A stretch of DNA of 64,000 nucleotides, taken from the NCBI GenBank assembly GCA_028671895.1, contig CM053796.1, positions 30,502,860-30,566,859 on the forward strand, read 5' to 3'. The notes beneath the pieces were generated by a model, which ran no database searches, was not told where the DNA came from, and worked only from the letters and a program-made list of their open reading frames with translations. This document shows, piece after piece, positions 43,346 through 55,360 of this stretch (positions are counted from its first letter, which is position 1; every line of letters starts with the position of its first letter). This stretch comes from Oenanthe sinensis. Lineage: Eukaryota > Streptophyta > Magnoliopsida > Apiales > Apiaceae. The translations under genes and the position numbers were made by a program.

Positions 43346-43922
43346 TCTGTTGTGGATGAAGGGAAAATTCAATCATATTAAAGCTTGAATCTTATTAACC
43401 ACGTATTCAAATAATCCTAAAAATATTAATAAAGGTAAATATTTTAATATTACATAACTATATATATTAATATTAAGAGAATAGGAATTTTTATTACAAG
43501 TTATAAATAAAAATCCCAAAAAATTACAATTTTAAGAAAAGGCATTTTAAGTCATAAAAAATATTTACATAAATTTTTCTAATAAAAAATATTATACAGA
43601 TATGTGTTATGTTAAAGAAGAAAATTACATTCGATTTAATTTAATTTTGAAAAGAGTGTCTAAAATCCACGTGCTTCTTTTTTAGTAGGTTCTAAATAAT
43701 TTTATAATATTAAATTAATTATGAACGTCAATATAATTATCACTAATAAATATTTTCGTTTAAATTTTGGGATTGTTAGAGAAACATACATATTTTATTT
43801 TATTTTAATAAATCAACATATATAGTAGGTTAAAATAGTAATAAGATAATTTTTTTTACGTTTCTTAAAAATGTAATAAAAAATTGTACTTTTTGATTCA
43901 CATAATATTTGTATCTTATTAT
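43346..43922. other. AT-rich intergenic DNA, nothing recognised
   Basis: Homology to the F-box paralogue ends near 43345. The remainder is AT-rich without frames, repeats or ends that I can define. Confidence 0.4.
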
Positions 43923-44531
43923 CAGCGTTCTAAAAGACGGCCGTCTTACCGATTAATCGGCCCATTAATCCGTAAGACGGTACGGTCCTGTCTCGATTAA
44001 TCGAAATCGAGTAAAAAGATGTTTTTTTTAAAATCGGCTGAGAAGTCAAAAATCGGTTGAAACAGTCAAATTATTTTATTTAAAAAAATTGAAATTTAAA
44101 AAAAATTATTAACTAATATAATTTTATTATAAATTTATAATAAATATGGGTTGTATGACCCTAAATACTTCATAAATTTTAAATACTCTATAAAATTGCT
44201 AATAATTATATGATATATTATGTAATAACTATTAAGATTAATTATTAAATAATGATTATTAAGCATAAATCACTTAAAATGTTAATGATAAGTTGTTTTT
44301 TTCATAAATGTTAACATCTAAATATATGGATTAATGATATACGATATTTTTTTATTATAATTTTATAATATTTTTAAAATGTTTAAATATAATTAAATAT
44401 TATTATTTATTAAATTAAATAATTTCTGATTAATTCTCCGATTAATCAATTCGATTAATCATCGATTACCCGATTAATCACTAGACGATATTTTCACCGT
44501 CTAACTCCGATTCTCGTCTTTTAGAACACTA
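43923..44531. mobile_element. hAT-like MITE (about 609 bp)
   Basis: Terminal inverted repeats are CAGCGTTCTAAAAGACG at the left and CGTCTTTTAGAACACTA at the right. Imperfect 8-bp flanks CTTATTAT and ATTTTTAT (6 of 8) may be the duplication. Subterminal GATTAATCG repeats occur at both ends (43950-44000 and 44430-44485). The interior is AT-rich and non-coding. A truncated relative lies near 2580-2715. Confidence 0.7.
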
Positions 44532-44601
44532 ATTTTTATTCATAATCTGCAGGTCGGTCGGTTCCTGAATTCTAAGTATCTGGTATTAGTTTTATTTATT
44601 C

Positions 44602-44641
44602 CAAACTCATATTACCTCCAAACTCCAAACTCATATTACCT
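44602..44641. repeat. Two-copy direct repeat
   Basis: CCAAACTCATATTACCT occurs at about 44602 and again at about 44625. Confidence 0.85.
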
Positions 44642-44883
44642 GACGTTTGGTTAGAAAATTATAATTTTAAAACTCATATCTCAAACCCGGATTTCTTATA
44701 ACCTAAGGGAGGTGGGTATGGAACGGTGTATGAGTAATCAAATAAAAAATTTATTATTTTTATTTTTTTATAAAATTATATATTAATTTTTAAAATAAAA
44801 AATTTATAATGATATTGTTTAATATTTAATAAATACTAGTGATTTATTTTTCATGTTAACTGTATATATTTTCTTATTTATTA

Positions 44884-45122
44884 CTCCCTCCGTCCCATAT
44901 TTCTTGTCTTGTTTGACTTTTACGCGTATTTTAAAGTGTATTGACCACATAGCTACACAAAAAATATATATATATATATATATATTTTTGAATAAAAGTT
45001 TAATATTTAAATTTTTATTCACACAAGAAAATTTTTAAAAATAATTTATGTAGCTATGCGGTCAAAACACCTTAAAATACGCGTAAAAATCAAACAAGAC
45101 AAGAAATATGGAACGAAAAGAG
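44884..45122. mobile_element. Stowaway-type MITE (239 bp)
   Basis: The left end CTCCCTCCGTCCCATATTTC is the classic Tc1/mariner Stowaway terminus. The right arm is its reverse complement with a few changes (GAAATATGGAACGAAAAGAG). Arms pair for over 90 bp around a central TA run. It is flanked by the TA dinucleotide (44882-44883 and 45123-45124). Confidence 0.92.
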
Positions 45123-45586
45123 TAAAAAAATATTAAATTAATAAATTTATTCACCTTTCAACCAATATTTCATCACATAACGCCTTAACTCAGTTATTCC
45201 GGCCCGATACCACTCCAAGAACCGAATGGCCATAACTATTTGGTTAATTATCAATTGGGTTCATTATTTGTTTTTATCCCATGCATGTTAGTTTGTTAAT
45301 CACTTTCACTGTCAATGGATTGGGATGTTTACTTTCAAACTCAGGTATAAACCCAATCAATCTTTCTATTTCTGTTAGAGTTAAAATTTTATGTGCGTGT
45401 ATTGATGATTTTTCTTTAATAATTGTTTTGTTAACTACATGTCTGTCTATCATATCCTAATTAACTGGAAGCTGTGTATTTAAATTTCATATATATCTTC
45501 CATCTCAATCATGAATGATCCTTAAAATGATCCTCACAATTAAGTTATTGTTCAACTATTCATTTGAATCATGAATAATGCTCGAC

Positions 45587-45680
45587 ATGTATTATAATAT
45601 GCATATATACATAGTGAAATTTGAATCATGTATTATATGCATATATACATAGTGAAATTTGAATCATGTATTATATGCGG
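45587..45680. repeat. Tandem repeat, about 2.3 copies of 37-41 bp
   Basis: ATGTATTATATGCATATATA-type units begin at 45587, 45628 and 45665; the last is partial. Confidence 0.9.
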
Positions 45681-47900
45681 ATGTAGTGGTTGCATTTCAT
45701 TTAGATTTTCTAGTGAGAAGTAAGTAGTACTCTACACTAATGTTTTAAAGAATATTCTAGAAAAAGGAGAGAAATACTTCGGTGAGAAAGACTAACACTT
45801 CACCCGAGATTCCTCCCGTCACCACTTCTGGCTACTGCTCCTCGCTTTACTTCTCATTCAACGTTATTATATAATCTATTGTATTTTCTAGTTCTGTCTT
45901 TTTTACTCATCCAACTTTATTTTATAATCTATTGTATTTTTAGCTCATATAATATTATATAGATGTGTTTGTATTATATACATATATGTACTCTATGTAT
46001 AGTTTGAAATTACGGCCGTCTGATGAAATAAGCAAGGTGGCGTTTGGAGGACAAATTGCAGAAGTTAAGACCTCGATGAAGAGTTTTGAGATCTATCTGT
46101 ATCGTTCTCCATTGTTTATTCCTTTTTTAATTGGAGTTATCTTTAACAAATAGAAGGGTTTTTTTCTCAAGAAATCACAGTCATAATAATAACAATAATA
46201 GTAATAATAATGTATAATAACAATAATATCAATAGTAATTTTAATAGTAATAATTAATTTTACATGTAATTTTGGAAAAGAATTGATCTGTTGAACTTGA
46301 TAGATAGGTTACAAGTTGGGAAAGTAATTTTAGGACTTTTGATTCTGGAAAATATTCTATTTTCTGGAAAGAGCCTCTCTAGTCTCTACTAACTTGAGTC
46401 GAGGTAAGGCTGCATGCATCCGACTCTTTTAATTCGCACCTTGCTCTTTGAGCGGGATAAGTGAGAATCTTATTGGCTTTGTTTATTTATTTATTGTTTT
46501 AATTCTTTATATGTGATTAGTGCCTGAAATGATCTACTTCATGAAGTAAACTAATTTTGTTATTCGGATTGGCCCGGTATTTGATTTTTCAAGTGTTTTT
46601 TCAATGTTTCCTATAATGCGATATGCAGTTGAAATGATCTTACTCAATATGATCAGTACGTTACAAGTTGGTCAAGTAGTGAAATAATTCTTTTAGTAAA
46701 AGATATTGGGTGTTTTCTCACATATAGTATTTTCTCATTTCAATTTGGAGCCTCTTCCCTAGAACCTCAAGATTTTAGGTAGGTTGATCAATTATCATGG
46801 TACTGCAAACAAATATAATATGCATTAAATATAGATACCTAGAAAAGGCCGTGAAAGTCATTCTAGATTATAGGTTTAGTTTTCTCGGCAGGGGATGTTT
46901 TTAAAACTGAGAACAGTTTCGTATAGAGTATCCCTTAACTGGAGAAAATTACAAAACTTTCGATCCATATATTTAATCTAAAGTTAGACTGTTCCTTGGT
47001 GTCATTTCAATCAGTTTATACTATTTGTTGAAATCTAGTACCTGTTGGCACATTACTGCATCTCCACACTTCTTTAGCAGTTAAGGAGGCTTGTTGTATA
47101 TTGGTTCCTGTCTGGTGTTCAACTTCTTATATAGAGATATCGAATAGGTCACTAATAAGGAACATTAGTATACGACGATCAAGCTTTAAGGAGCAATAAT
47201 GCAAAAGTTCAAACTTTGGGTGTAAAATTAAAAGTTGCATAATTAAAGTTGGAGGGACACTTTTTTTATTTACCCTATACTAGTTTACCTTCGATCACCC
47301 AGATGACACTATGTTCAATCTTTGGCAAGCTCTATTGCAAACTAAGGTACTTTCAATTGTAACTGAATCTGGTTCTAGACGAATGTTTCACATATGGAAA
47401 TGCGGCTTTGGAGAGAAGCTATGGCATTTAAATTTGGCTCTTAGCATAAGATGCTTTGTTGGTAAAATGTAATATTGTACATGTGTTGGCTCGTAAATTA
47501 GTCCATGACACTCTGTAATTGAGGTTTCCTGTTTTCCAGTTAAATATTTCTTTGGCCATTTTCCACAAGGTTTACTATTGCCTCTATATAATTAGTCCAT
47601 GACACTACACACGTCAATCACTCTCACATAGATAAACTTACTCGATGAATTTTATGAAGCGAATCCCTAATTATGTTAATCTACGGATCATGGGCTTCGT
47701 AAAAGATCCATTAGTCCCAAGAATTATCTAGTCATCGGTCAAGTAATAGGCCTCAATTATCTAGTCAGCAGTCAAGTAATAGGCCTCAAGCCTACTGATG
47801 CTGATCCAACCCACTCGAATGATTAATATTGGGGTACAGCTGTACTGACATGGGTCATCATCTGGTGCAATTTTCCCAACCTGTCACCTCATCCTGACCA
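45681..47900. other. Intergenic between MITEs and the F-box gene
   Basis: It holds a (TAA)n-like imperfect microsatellite at about 46180-46258 and a SINE-like relic at 46355-46475. A 33-bp tandem duplication around 47725-47790 contains TCAAGTAATAGGCCTCAA twice. No gene is supported. Confidence 0.45.
46355..46475 (+). mobile_element. SINE-like relic
   Basis: GAGCCTCTCTAGTCTCTAC, GTCGAGGTAAGGCTGCATGC and TGAGCGGGAT words match the 3' body of dicot SINEs and the block in PHT4 intron 5. Head and tail are not recognised. Confidence 0.4.
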
Positions 47901-47909
47901 TCCACCCCT

Positions 47910-47917
47910 CTATATAT
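47910..47917 (+). promoter_or_regulatory. Candidate TATA box for the F-box gene
   Basis: CTATATAT lies in a C-rich context. About 100 nt downstream is a possible leader exon ending in a strong donor (TTTG|GTAAGT at 48012-48018). It is positional inference only. Confidence 0.3.
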
Positions 47918-49922
47918 TTCACCCAATGTCGCCCTATGGCTCATTTTTCATTGAAAATTTTTGAAGGCATATCAGAAGGGCGATTTGTGGTAAACAAGAG
48001 TGACCCGGCGAGTTATTTGGTAAGTTCCACTGTCATTTCTGTTAAGTTTTTTTCTCGTCTCTCTCAGATCTCCAGTAGACAGTAGTAAATTTGCATTACT
48101 TGAGTGATATATTACATGTTTCGCTGGATATCCCATCAAGATATCAGTGTAATTTGTTCCGAGGACAAGGAAATGGAGGAATTGATGACGCAAAAATGTA
48201 AGAAGGCCATGTCTTATCTTGATTGTTTTTATATGAACAGTTTAATGTATTGTCATCAATGATTTCTTTTGTAACCCTGTCAGTTGGTGTTTTGCTTCAT
48301 TTATTGTTGTGATCATATAGATCTTCTTATCAGTTTACTTAATTGTTTCCCTAAATACCAACTTGATTGTGTTTTTTGTGTTATGATATAATATATATGA
48401 ATTTATCAAAGTTATTTTGTTATCTTCTACAGTAGTTCCCAAGTCTTTATGATTTGCTTTGCCCAAAGACTTCACAGTGTTGACTGATGCCTCAGTTTTA
48501 TTACTCCGTGACACTCTGTGGGTCATTGCTGTAGACATTCACAAACATACATGCACACATTTGGGGAACTAGGCATTATTTGTATCTTGTTCACCTGTTT
48601 TTATGTTCAATTATATTCGTATTTTTAAGCAGCAATCAAACACCAATTAAGTTGTAGAGCGATTTCAAGAAGTATCATAACTTTGACTTTATGATGTATA
48701 TGTCCTACTCTATAGAGTCTCTTAATCATATGTAAATTAATCTACTAATGTATCTCTGTGTTTGTTTTATAAGCTCAAGTTATTTCCAATCTGACTCTAT
48801 TCTGTGATTATTGAGAAGAACGAGAGCTTGATACCCCATTTCTCGACAACGGCAGAATGGATATTGGCGGAATGGAAAAGGCATTCAGTACGAATGTCAT
48901 GATGCGGCTTGCTGAATATCTTGCGGGATGCAGAGCATACTTTTTTCAGTAAATTTTATTTGATTCTGCTCTATATTAATATTATGATCTGTATCTTGAT
49001 GTTTCCAAGTCCCTGATTTGAACATGACCCAAGAAGTGCATGTATACATCAAATCAAAGCATAAGCATCCCACCAAAGAATAAATTCTTGGTTGAATTCT
49101 AGGTGAAATAATATATTCTACTAATAACATGGAAGTTTCAAGAACGCTAAAACCAACATAGAAAGTGAAGTTCTTTACCTTTCTCTCATTTGTTTTTATG
49201 AGCAGTTGGCTATGAAAAACCTTTTGAACAATACGTTTCCTACTTTCTGTTGTAGTATGCGTGACTCGTATAGTGGTGCTTTCCCTGAGTTAGACTACTC
49301 TAGTAAAGGCATCTTATGTTAAGTTGTGGTACATTAAGAACATGAAAATAATCTATAGGGGAACATTGAAGTTTTCAAGTTGGAAAGATCAGTATTCACA
49401 ATTTTTTAATCTAGTTCTTCTAATCTAAATATCAGAACTTAGTGGCCTTTACAATAAAACTATGCAGTGATATGCATTTTTCAATAAAACTATGCAGTGA
49501 TATGCATTTAAATATGTAGACATTCAGTGATTCAGCTTCAAGTAAGCTTTATTATCTCCTTATGTGCGAGCTGCAGAATTGTAAGCACAGCTCATGTGTT
49601 GTAAGTTGGGACATATATACTCTCTTTATAATTTTTTCTGTTATTTATTATTTAGTTATGTATTCTATGGATTTAATATTTCCTGGTATAAGAAACAATC
49701 CTACTCTAGTTTCCCCTATAATTTATATGTTATGTTCTTTAAAAATATTGCAACAGATGATTCTGACCTTGAGAAACGTTTTTAAAAGCAGTGCATTCTG
49801 TTTACATCAAATTACTACGTTTTTCTAAGAAAAAAGTCCAAATTTAAAAAGAATGAAATATATTTGAATGGACATGTTCAATTTGAGCTTTGTATTGAGT
49901 TCTTCATTTTTTTATTTCTTAG
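47918..49922 (+). other. Probable 5' exons and introns of the F-box gene, unresolved
   Basis: A leader exon may end near 48012. A short coding exon candidate with ATG at 48173 ends at AAAAAT|GTAAGA (48197). Its phase does not match a 3' exon starting at 49923, so an intermediate exon or another start is needed. A tandem 34-bp duplication (CAATAAAACTATGCAGTGAT, twice) lies at about 49453-49510. I could not build a complete gene model. Confidence 0.35.
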
Positions 49923-51086
49923 AAGGGAAGCTCCAGCAACAACAAAACAAGAAAGAAAGCGGAAAAAGATCTGCAGGAGATCAGGTAACGAAGGCTGGGG
50001 AGCATGGGACATTCTCCCTGACGAGCTCCTTGTTTCAGTTTTAATGAAAGTTAGTGTGTTCGACTACCTTTCCTTCAGCGGTGTTTGTAGATCCTGGAGG
50101 TCTGCCTCTATCACTATACGCAAATACTTTATGGAGCGCCAACAACCTTTAGTTGTTGTAAGGCCAAAATATTCTAAAAGATCCTGTGTTCTGTATAATA
50201 TGTTTGATGGGAAAAGTTGCAAGGCAATGCTGCGAAATTTACCTGGAAAGAGATTATTGGGTTTATCATGTGGTTACTTGTTCACAATTGACAGAAACAT
50301 TGGATTTTGGCTTGTGAATTTAATGACAAGACATGAGCTGCATTTTCCTTCCCTTCCTGAAAGTATGGTCCCTCGTGCAAGTATAGTCCTTTGTGATTGT
50401 GTGAGTGGCGCAGTGGACTTTGAAATTCGTTCTGTCCTATTCCGGTCAACTGAACTTTCACGAGTTTTCTTGGTTATGTTTTCTAGAAATCATAATTTTC
50501 TACTGTTGTCTGAAAGTGGCGCCAGCAGTTGGCAGAAATATCTTTTACCAAACACTAGTTCTGGATTTCAGATATAAAGATTTTGGATGGTAAAATGTTT
50601 GTTCTAACCAGTGATGCACGTTTTGGAGAATTTAATCTGAGGGCGGATCCTGTTTTGAAGCTCTACAACATCAACATCCCTATTCAACTTTCGTCAGATA
50701 TGCATTTGCAGTTAGTGACTTCAGACAGCAAGCTCTACATGATTATATCGCATCATTCACCATCTTATTCATGGGTCCAACATATTTCCTTCTATGAACT
50801 TGACTATAAGATGAAATCAGTGAAACAGAGTCATGACTTGGGCTCAAAATCTTTGTTTATGAGCCCATCTAGTTCTGCTTTGGTTGATACAAGTGAATGG
50901 GGAGCAGGCAACTGTGTTTGTGTTCTTCAACCAATATATTCGGGCAAATGTACTTTCTTTCACTTGAATGGCAATCCGCTAGCAACAGTTCCTGTTGTTT
51001 GGGACTGCTCTCTGCGCCCATATTTCTGGTATTTTCCTAGTGAAAGTTGGGACATCAGCCGTGTTGGTGATGAATTTGGCACATGA
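49923..51086 (+). pseudogene. F-box protein with DUF295 domain, single frameshift
   Basis: F-box/DUF295 proteins are plant-specific candidate substrate receptors of SCF E3 ligases. The exon starts after the acceptor TTATTTCTTAG (49922). A basic KR-rich stretch precedes the F-box (WDILPDELLVSVLMKV...FSGVCRSW). The DUF295 repeats follow: CGYLFTIDRNIGFWLVN, ELHFPSLPE, SWQKYLLP. The frame then ends at TAA (50575-50577). The expected continuation (DIKILDGKMFVLTSDARFGEFNL to the C-terminus, stop near 51086) lies in a different frame, so one base is missing near 50562-50570. The rest is open for over 500 bp, implying recent inactivation or a sequence error. A decayed paralogue lies at 42452. Upstream exons are not resolved. 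Confidence 0.75.
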
Positions 51087-51661
51087 TCACTTCTACTTCT
51101 GACATCTGTTTTATACAAAATCCTGTGTTTGTAGTTTCATCTTATATTTAGAATATTTGTAATCTATTTAGGATACCATTTATACATCTAGCTATGATGT
51201 GATGTGTGTCTGTAGGCACCAGAGCACTTTTTGGTACCCATGTTATGCTTTTAGTTTTTCATTTCAGTAGAAAATCTATTACCTGTTATCTTTAATGTTT
51301 AATTTTTGACTTTAATTAATTTTTTAAACTTATTACTTAAAATTTTAAAATTGATCTCTTTAATCTTAGTCAAAAAAGATCTTATCTTATCCTTACGCAT
51401 AAGCATCTATTATGAATAATACCAAAATGGTTTTTATATATTATCACCAATATTACATAATTATTATTTGAAATTGTCTATCCACTGTTAAAATATCTCT
51501 ATTATTGTATTAATGATAAAAATAATATGAATGTAGTTATAGGGTAGTATTGTATCTTTCTTATTTATGGATTTCATATACAATATGTATTAGAAATTGT
51601 ATTCAGTAATTATTCAAAAATATCTAAACATACTACGAAAGGTGAAATTTCAACTCTTTTA
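51087..51661. other. 3' region of the F-box gene, then AT-rich intergenic
   Basis: No coding signal. The first 200 bp are the probable 3' UTR. Confidence 0.4.
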
Positions 51662-51803
51662 GGCTTCTTTGGGATTATTGTTGAAAAATGCACTGCTGTG
51701 AGAAAAAGTGTTGTTAATAAAAAATCAGCCGAGTGTTTAGTAATTTTGTTTGATTTGGATATAATTTTAGAAAATCAGATAACTGTATGTACCAAACGGG
51801 ACC
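51662..51803. mobile_element. PIF/Harbinger (Tourist-like) MITE (142 bp)
   Basis: It is flanked by TTA on both sides (51659-51661 and 51804-51806). Ends GGCTTCTTTGGGATTA and CCAAACGGGACC are imperfect inverted repeats of the GG.CC.TTTGG type. It resembles the block at 38204. Confidence 0.65.
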
Positions 51804-52519
51804 TTAAACATGTGATTGATAAAACAACCAAACGATCCTATTTGGCTTGATATAAGAAAGACTATATATTCTATTTGTTTGGATATCATCCTCAATTATA
51901 GAGGAGTATTGTCAACAACTTACTAGAGTCAACACTTTTGTTGAAACCTGGAAGGAAGACTCTTGCTACAGCCTTTGGCACAACGTGTAAAACCTTTCTT
52001 GGAACTTCACAATCTCATTAAGGATGACAGATTTTTCTATCGAACTTGCATCAACCCAAAGCTCTTGTTGATTTCTTTGCTCTTGATGGTAATCCACTTT
52101 CAGAATCTAATTTTAATATAATTGTGTTTTAGAAATACTAGCTTATTCCTATACAATGCACATGATACTTTTTATTATATATGATATTTGTTATTATTGA
52201 TTTGTTGCAATCTTCACGTAAATGGTTTTTTCCCACCCTAATTGCAAATTTCGACTAATTTGCTATCTTGCAACTGATATAATAATTCCTTAACTTGAAC
52301 ACGATCTGATTTGATGTTGCATAGCAGGCCTATATAAGGTGGTTGTTAATGGTACATATTCGAAAGTGGTTCCCACACTATTTGTTTGTAATTTGTCAAA
52401 TTGTATAGCATACTCTAAATTAGCTATATAGGAAAGTCAGGACTCAGTTTCTTCTATAAATTATTTGAGTCAATTTCACTCATTGTAATTGAACATGTAT
52501 ATAGTTGGTCATCAAAATA
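51804..52519. other. Intergenic, nothing recognised
   Basis: AT-rich sequence with no frames or terminal repeats that I can support. The left border of the LTR to the right could lie anywhere near 52450-52520. Confidence 0.35.
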
Positions 52520-53640
52520 ATTGTCCTGCTAGAAGTTCAAAAAAGTGACCAAATAAGGCCAGGAAAATAAGATTTGTAAAATGAAAGAAAATTGTGTAAG
52601 GCATATATCGAGTAATCCATAATTAATTATATAGTGAAGTCCATAAAATGGTGATATCGAGAAGTGCAACATATCGAGAAGTCTATAGAGATTGATATAG
52701 AGAAGTATGAAGTATCGTGAAGTCTCATGTTGACAGGTTAGAATACTGAAGACTATATCAAGAAGTGGAGTCAAAGCTTTATTGAGAAGATTCCAATGTC
52801 GAGAAGGAAAAAAATTATCATATCGAGAAGTCAAGACAAATGTCCTATCGAGAATTCTATTGTTGGAGTATATCGAGAAGTAACTATGTCAAGAAGTCTT
52901 ATATCAAGAAGTTTTATGTAGCAAAGTCTCTTATAAGAAGTCACAACAATGTAAAGAAGTAGAGTTATTGATATGTTAGAACAATGTATAGAGAAGTCTC
53001 AATTCGTAAAGTAAAACCAATATGTCGACAAGTGCAGAAATTCAAATGGAGAAGGAGTTCAAGATATAAGTACTTAACTTATTTTAAGAAAATAACAGAT
53101 AAATTACTGAAGCATTTGTCAATTTAGAGTGTGGCTTAACTTTGAATTGAATAAGTGACAAGTAGACTATAATGGAAGTTTGAAAAGAAGAATAAGGAAT
53201 GAAGAACAGACAAAATAGAAGCAGAATCAGAGATTTGTTTTGTTCAAAAGTGTTAGCTAGAAACACTCCTCATATCTCTATCAAGAACAAAATGCTGAAA
53301 AATTAAATTGATTTTTTAGGATTGTACCGAATCTTAATCTAATACAATATTAAATTAAAAGTTAATTGTGTTCTCTTTATTATCTTTATATTTTAAATAC
53401 ACAAACTACAATTGATTCTATACTGTTGTTACAGATTGCCCAAACACATAACATAAACCTAAATTACTCAAGAAAAGTTTGAAAAGTTGAAATATGCATT
53501 AACCCCTTTTGTATTAGAGCAGGTTGTATAATAAATAGTTAAATATCAAGAATAAGTTCTAAAAAATTAAGCAGTATCAAGATTCCATCCTTTGACAGAA
53601 CTAATTATAATCTATGGAAAAGAGGAAGATAGAGAGAGAG
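52520..53640 (+). mobile_element. Truncated copia element: LTR, primer-site relic and gag start
   Basis: The LTR body carries a dense array of TATCGAGAAGT-type motifs (52606-53035). At 53508-53519 the sequence TTGTATTAGAGCAGGTT is a decayed version of the TGGTATCAGAGCAGG primer site of the young element. About 70 nt later a frame reads IPSFDRTNYNLWK, the usual copia Gag head, and runs into a stop near 53629. The element is cut off there. The left border was not determined. Confidence 0.6.
52606..53035 (+). repeat. Array of TATCGAGAAGT-type short motifs
   Basis: Exact or near copies occur about 16 times in 430 bp on the sense strand. Examples are 52654, 52671, 52820, 52870 and, with one change, 52695, 52757, 52911 and 52987. 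Spacing is irregular (17-60 bp), so it is not a simple tandem array. Confidence 0.88.
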
Positions 53641-54567
53641 AAGCAGTTTTCGGGTGCTAGTACACATCAATCCTTCATGAAAAGTGTTCGTGTGGATACG
53701 TAGAGCGTAGATCGCGAGAGCGGGATACATGATGATTAAAAAAGCTTTGGACCACCATTAATCTTCCATTAATGAACTGTTAAAGCTTCTAAAGGTATTT
53801 ATTCTTTATCTTCGAATTAAATCTTTTTGTTTTCGCATGGATCTTGCAGAGGGTTTCACTATTTTGATTTATTTTTCGCGTTTATTCCGCTGCATTTGTG
53901 CCTTGAAACCCTTCAATGGCATCAGAGCTACTTGCGAAACGTTTTAATTCGGTTATGTGCTTAATAGTTTTCGATATGTAAGTATGTATGTGATTTATCA
54001 TGATTTTGTATTGATACAATATGTATATGTTTTTATATATTATGAATATATGATATTCATATGATGTATAATCATGTGATGATTGTGTGTATTGATGTAT
54101 GTATATGATACATGTTTGTTCTTATTATGGGAATCGTATTCGATACGAATTCTGAAATGGCTGCCGTAGATTTTCTGAAATCTGTGTCCGTTGTCGGATT
54201 TTCGCAAACGATATGTGTTTTCTGACTGGAATCGGGTCACTAAATAATACCGACAAAGTCATCTCTGCGTCTGTAAGCCATTAGATGTCGTTACAGGCCC
54301 CAAAACGGTGATTTATTATTTTTCGAAAATTATTTGATTTTCTAAAATTTTGAGTATATGTATGTATATATTATGAATATATGATATTCATGTGATGTAT
54401 AATCATGTGATAATTGTATGTATCACTGTGTATGTATATATGATATATTCTTGTTCTTGTTATGAGAATTGCATATGATATGATTTCTAAAACACCGTCA
54501 GATTTGGTTAAATCTGATTGTCGTATCCGATTTTCGCAAACGATATGTGTTTTCTGACTGGAATCGG
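53641..54567 (+). mobile_element. LTR 3' end, primer site and leader of another LTR element
   Basis: TGGCATCAGAGC at 53917-53928 follows CTTCAA and matches the tRNA-iMet primer site with one change. The LTR end is therefore at about 53915 and the LTR start was lost at the junction near 53640. The leader contains two diverged copies of a 332-bp-period repeat (54000-54567). No gag is seen before the sequence switches to hAT DNA. Confidence 0.55.
54000..54567 (+). repeat. Two diverged direct repeats, period 332 bp
   Basis: Both units run TATTATGAATATATGATATT, then TGATGTATAATCATGTGAT, and end with the same 40-bp block containing TTCGCAAACGATATGTG (54201 and 54533). The ends of the units are conserved better than their middles. 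Confidence 0.85.
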
Positions 54568-55360
54568 GCCAATGAACAATCATTTGACATCGCTGAAAAG
54601 GATCATGCCTATGCGTCCCGGATTAGAGAAGACTTTAATGATGTCCTTGAGAAGATGATCATTGATCGGACTACAAGGAACCTTATAAGTAACTTCGCCG
54701 ATGACTACAAAAATACAAGAGGTGGTTTTGAAAGGCAGATGGAAATTGAGCAACGAAAGGAGAAAAGTCCTTGTAAGTTTATTTAAAACTTAGTAAATTT
54801 AGTTCCTGACAAAAATAAGAAAAATGGCAAACTTATTTGTGTTTGTGTTTTTCTTATTTTTATATTAGTTGATTGGTGGGATGCTTATGAAGGTCGTGCA
54901 ATTGAGCTTTAATTATTTGCAAAACATATTGTTGGTTTATGTTGTTCATCTTCCGGTTGTGAACGCAATTGGAGTACATTTGAATTCGTATGTGCCTACT
55001 CTTTTTTATTATTTATAGTCGATTTGCAACTATTTTACTTGAGGCCTAATTACATATTATATATTTTATTAATATAGATACATACAAAGAAGAGGAACAG
55101 GTTGGAACATCAACGCTTGAATGATTTGATGTATGTTCAATACAATCAAAAGATAGATTCAAGATTCAAAAAAATACGTGAACTTGGGAAGAAATATAAT
55201 CCACTAGTATTTGAAGAGTTGGAGTGGACTAATGAGTGGATTAGTGTTGTTGAAGAGAGGTTTTGGAATGCGGTGGATATAGCTTCGGGAGCATCGGATG
55301 GACTTGAGGGACGCAATCTTCCAAGAAAAGCTAGATGTGGTTCCACTAGTGAGGTGCTTA

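Noticed and set aside
47972..48538. Minus-strand open frames near 48.0-48.5 kb
   Set aside because: No domain or splice support. The plus strand here has better donor sites consistent with leader exons of the F-box gene.
52529..52834. Minus-strand 101-codon open frame
   Set aside because: It overlaps the TATCGAGAAGT motif array of an LTR and reflects its repeat composition.
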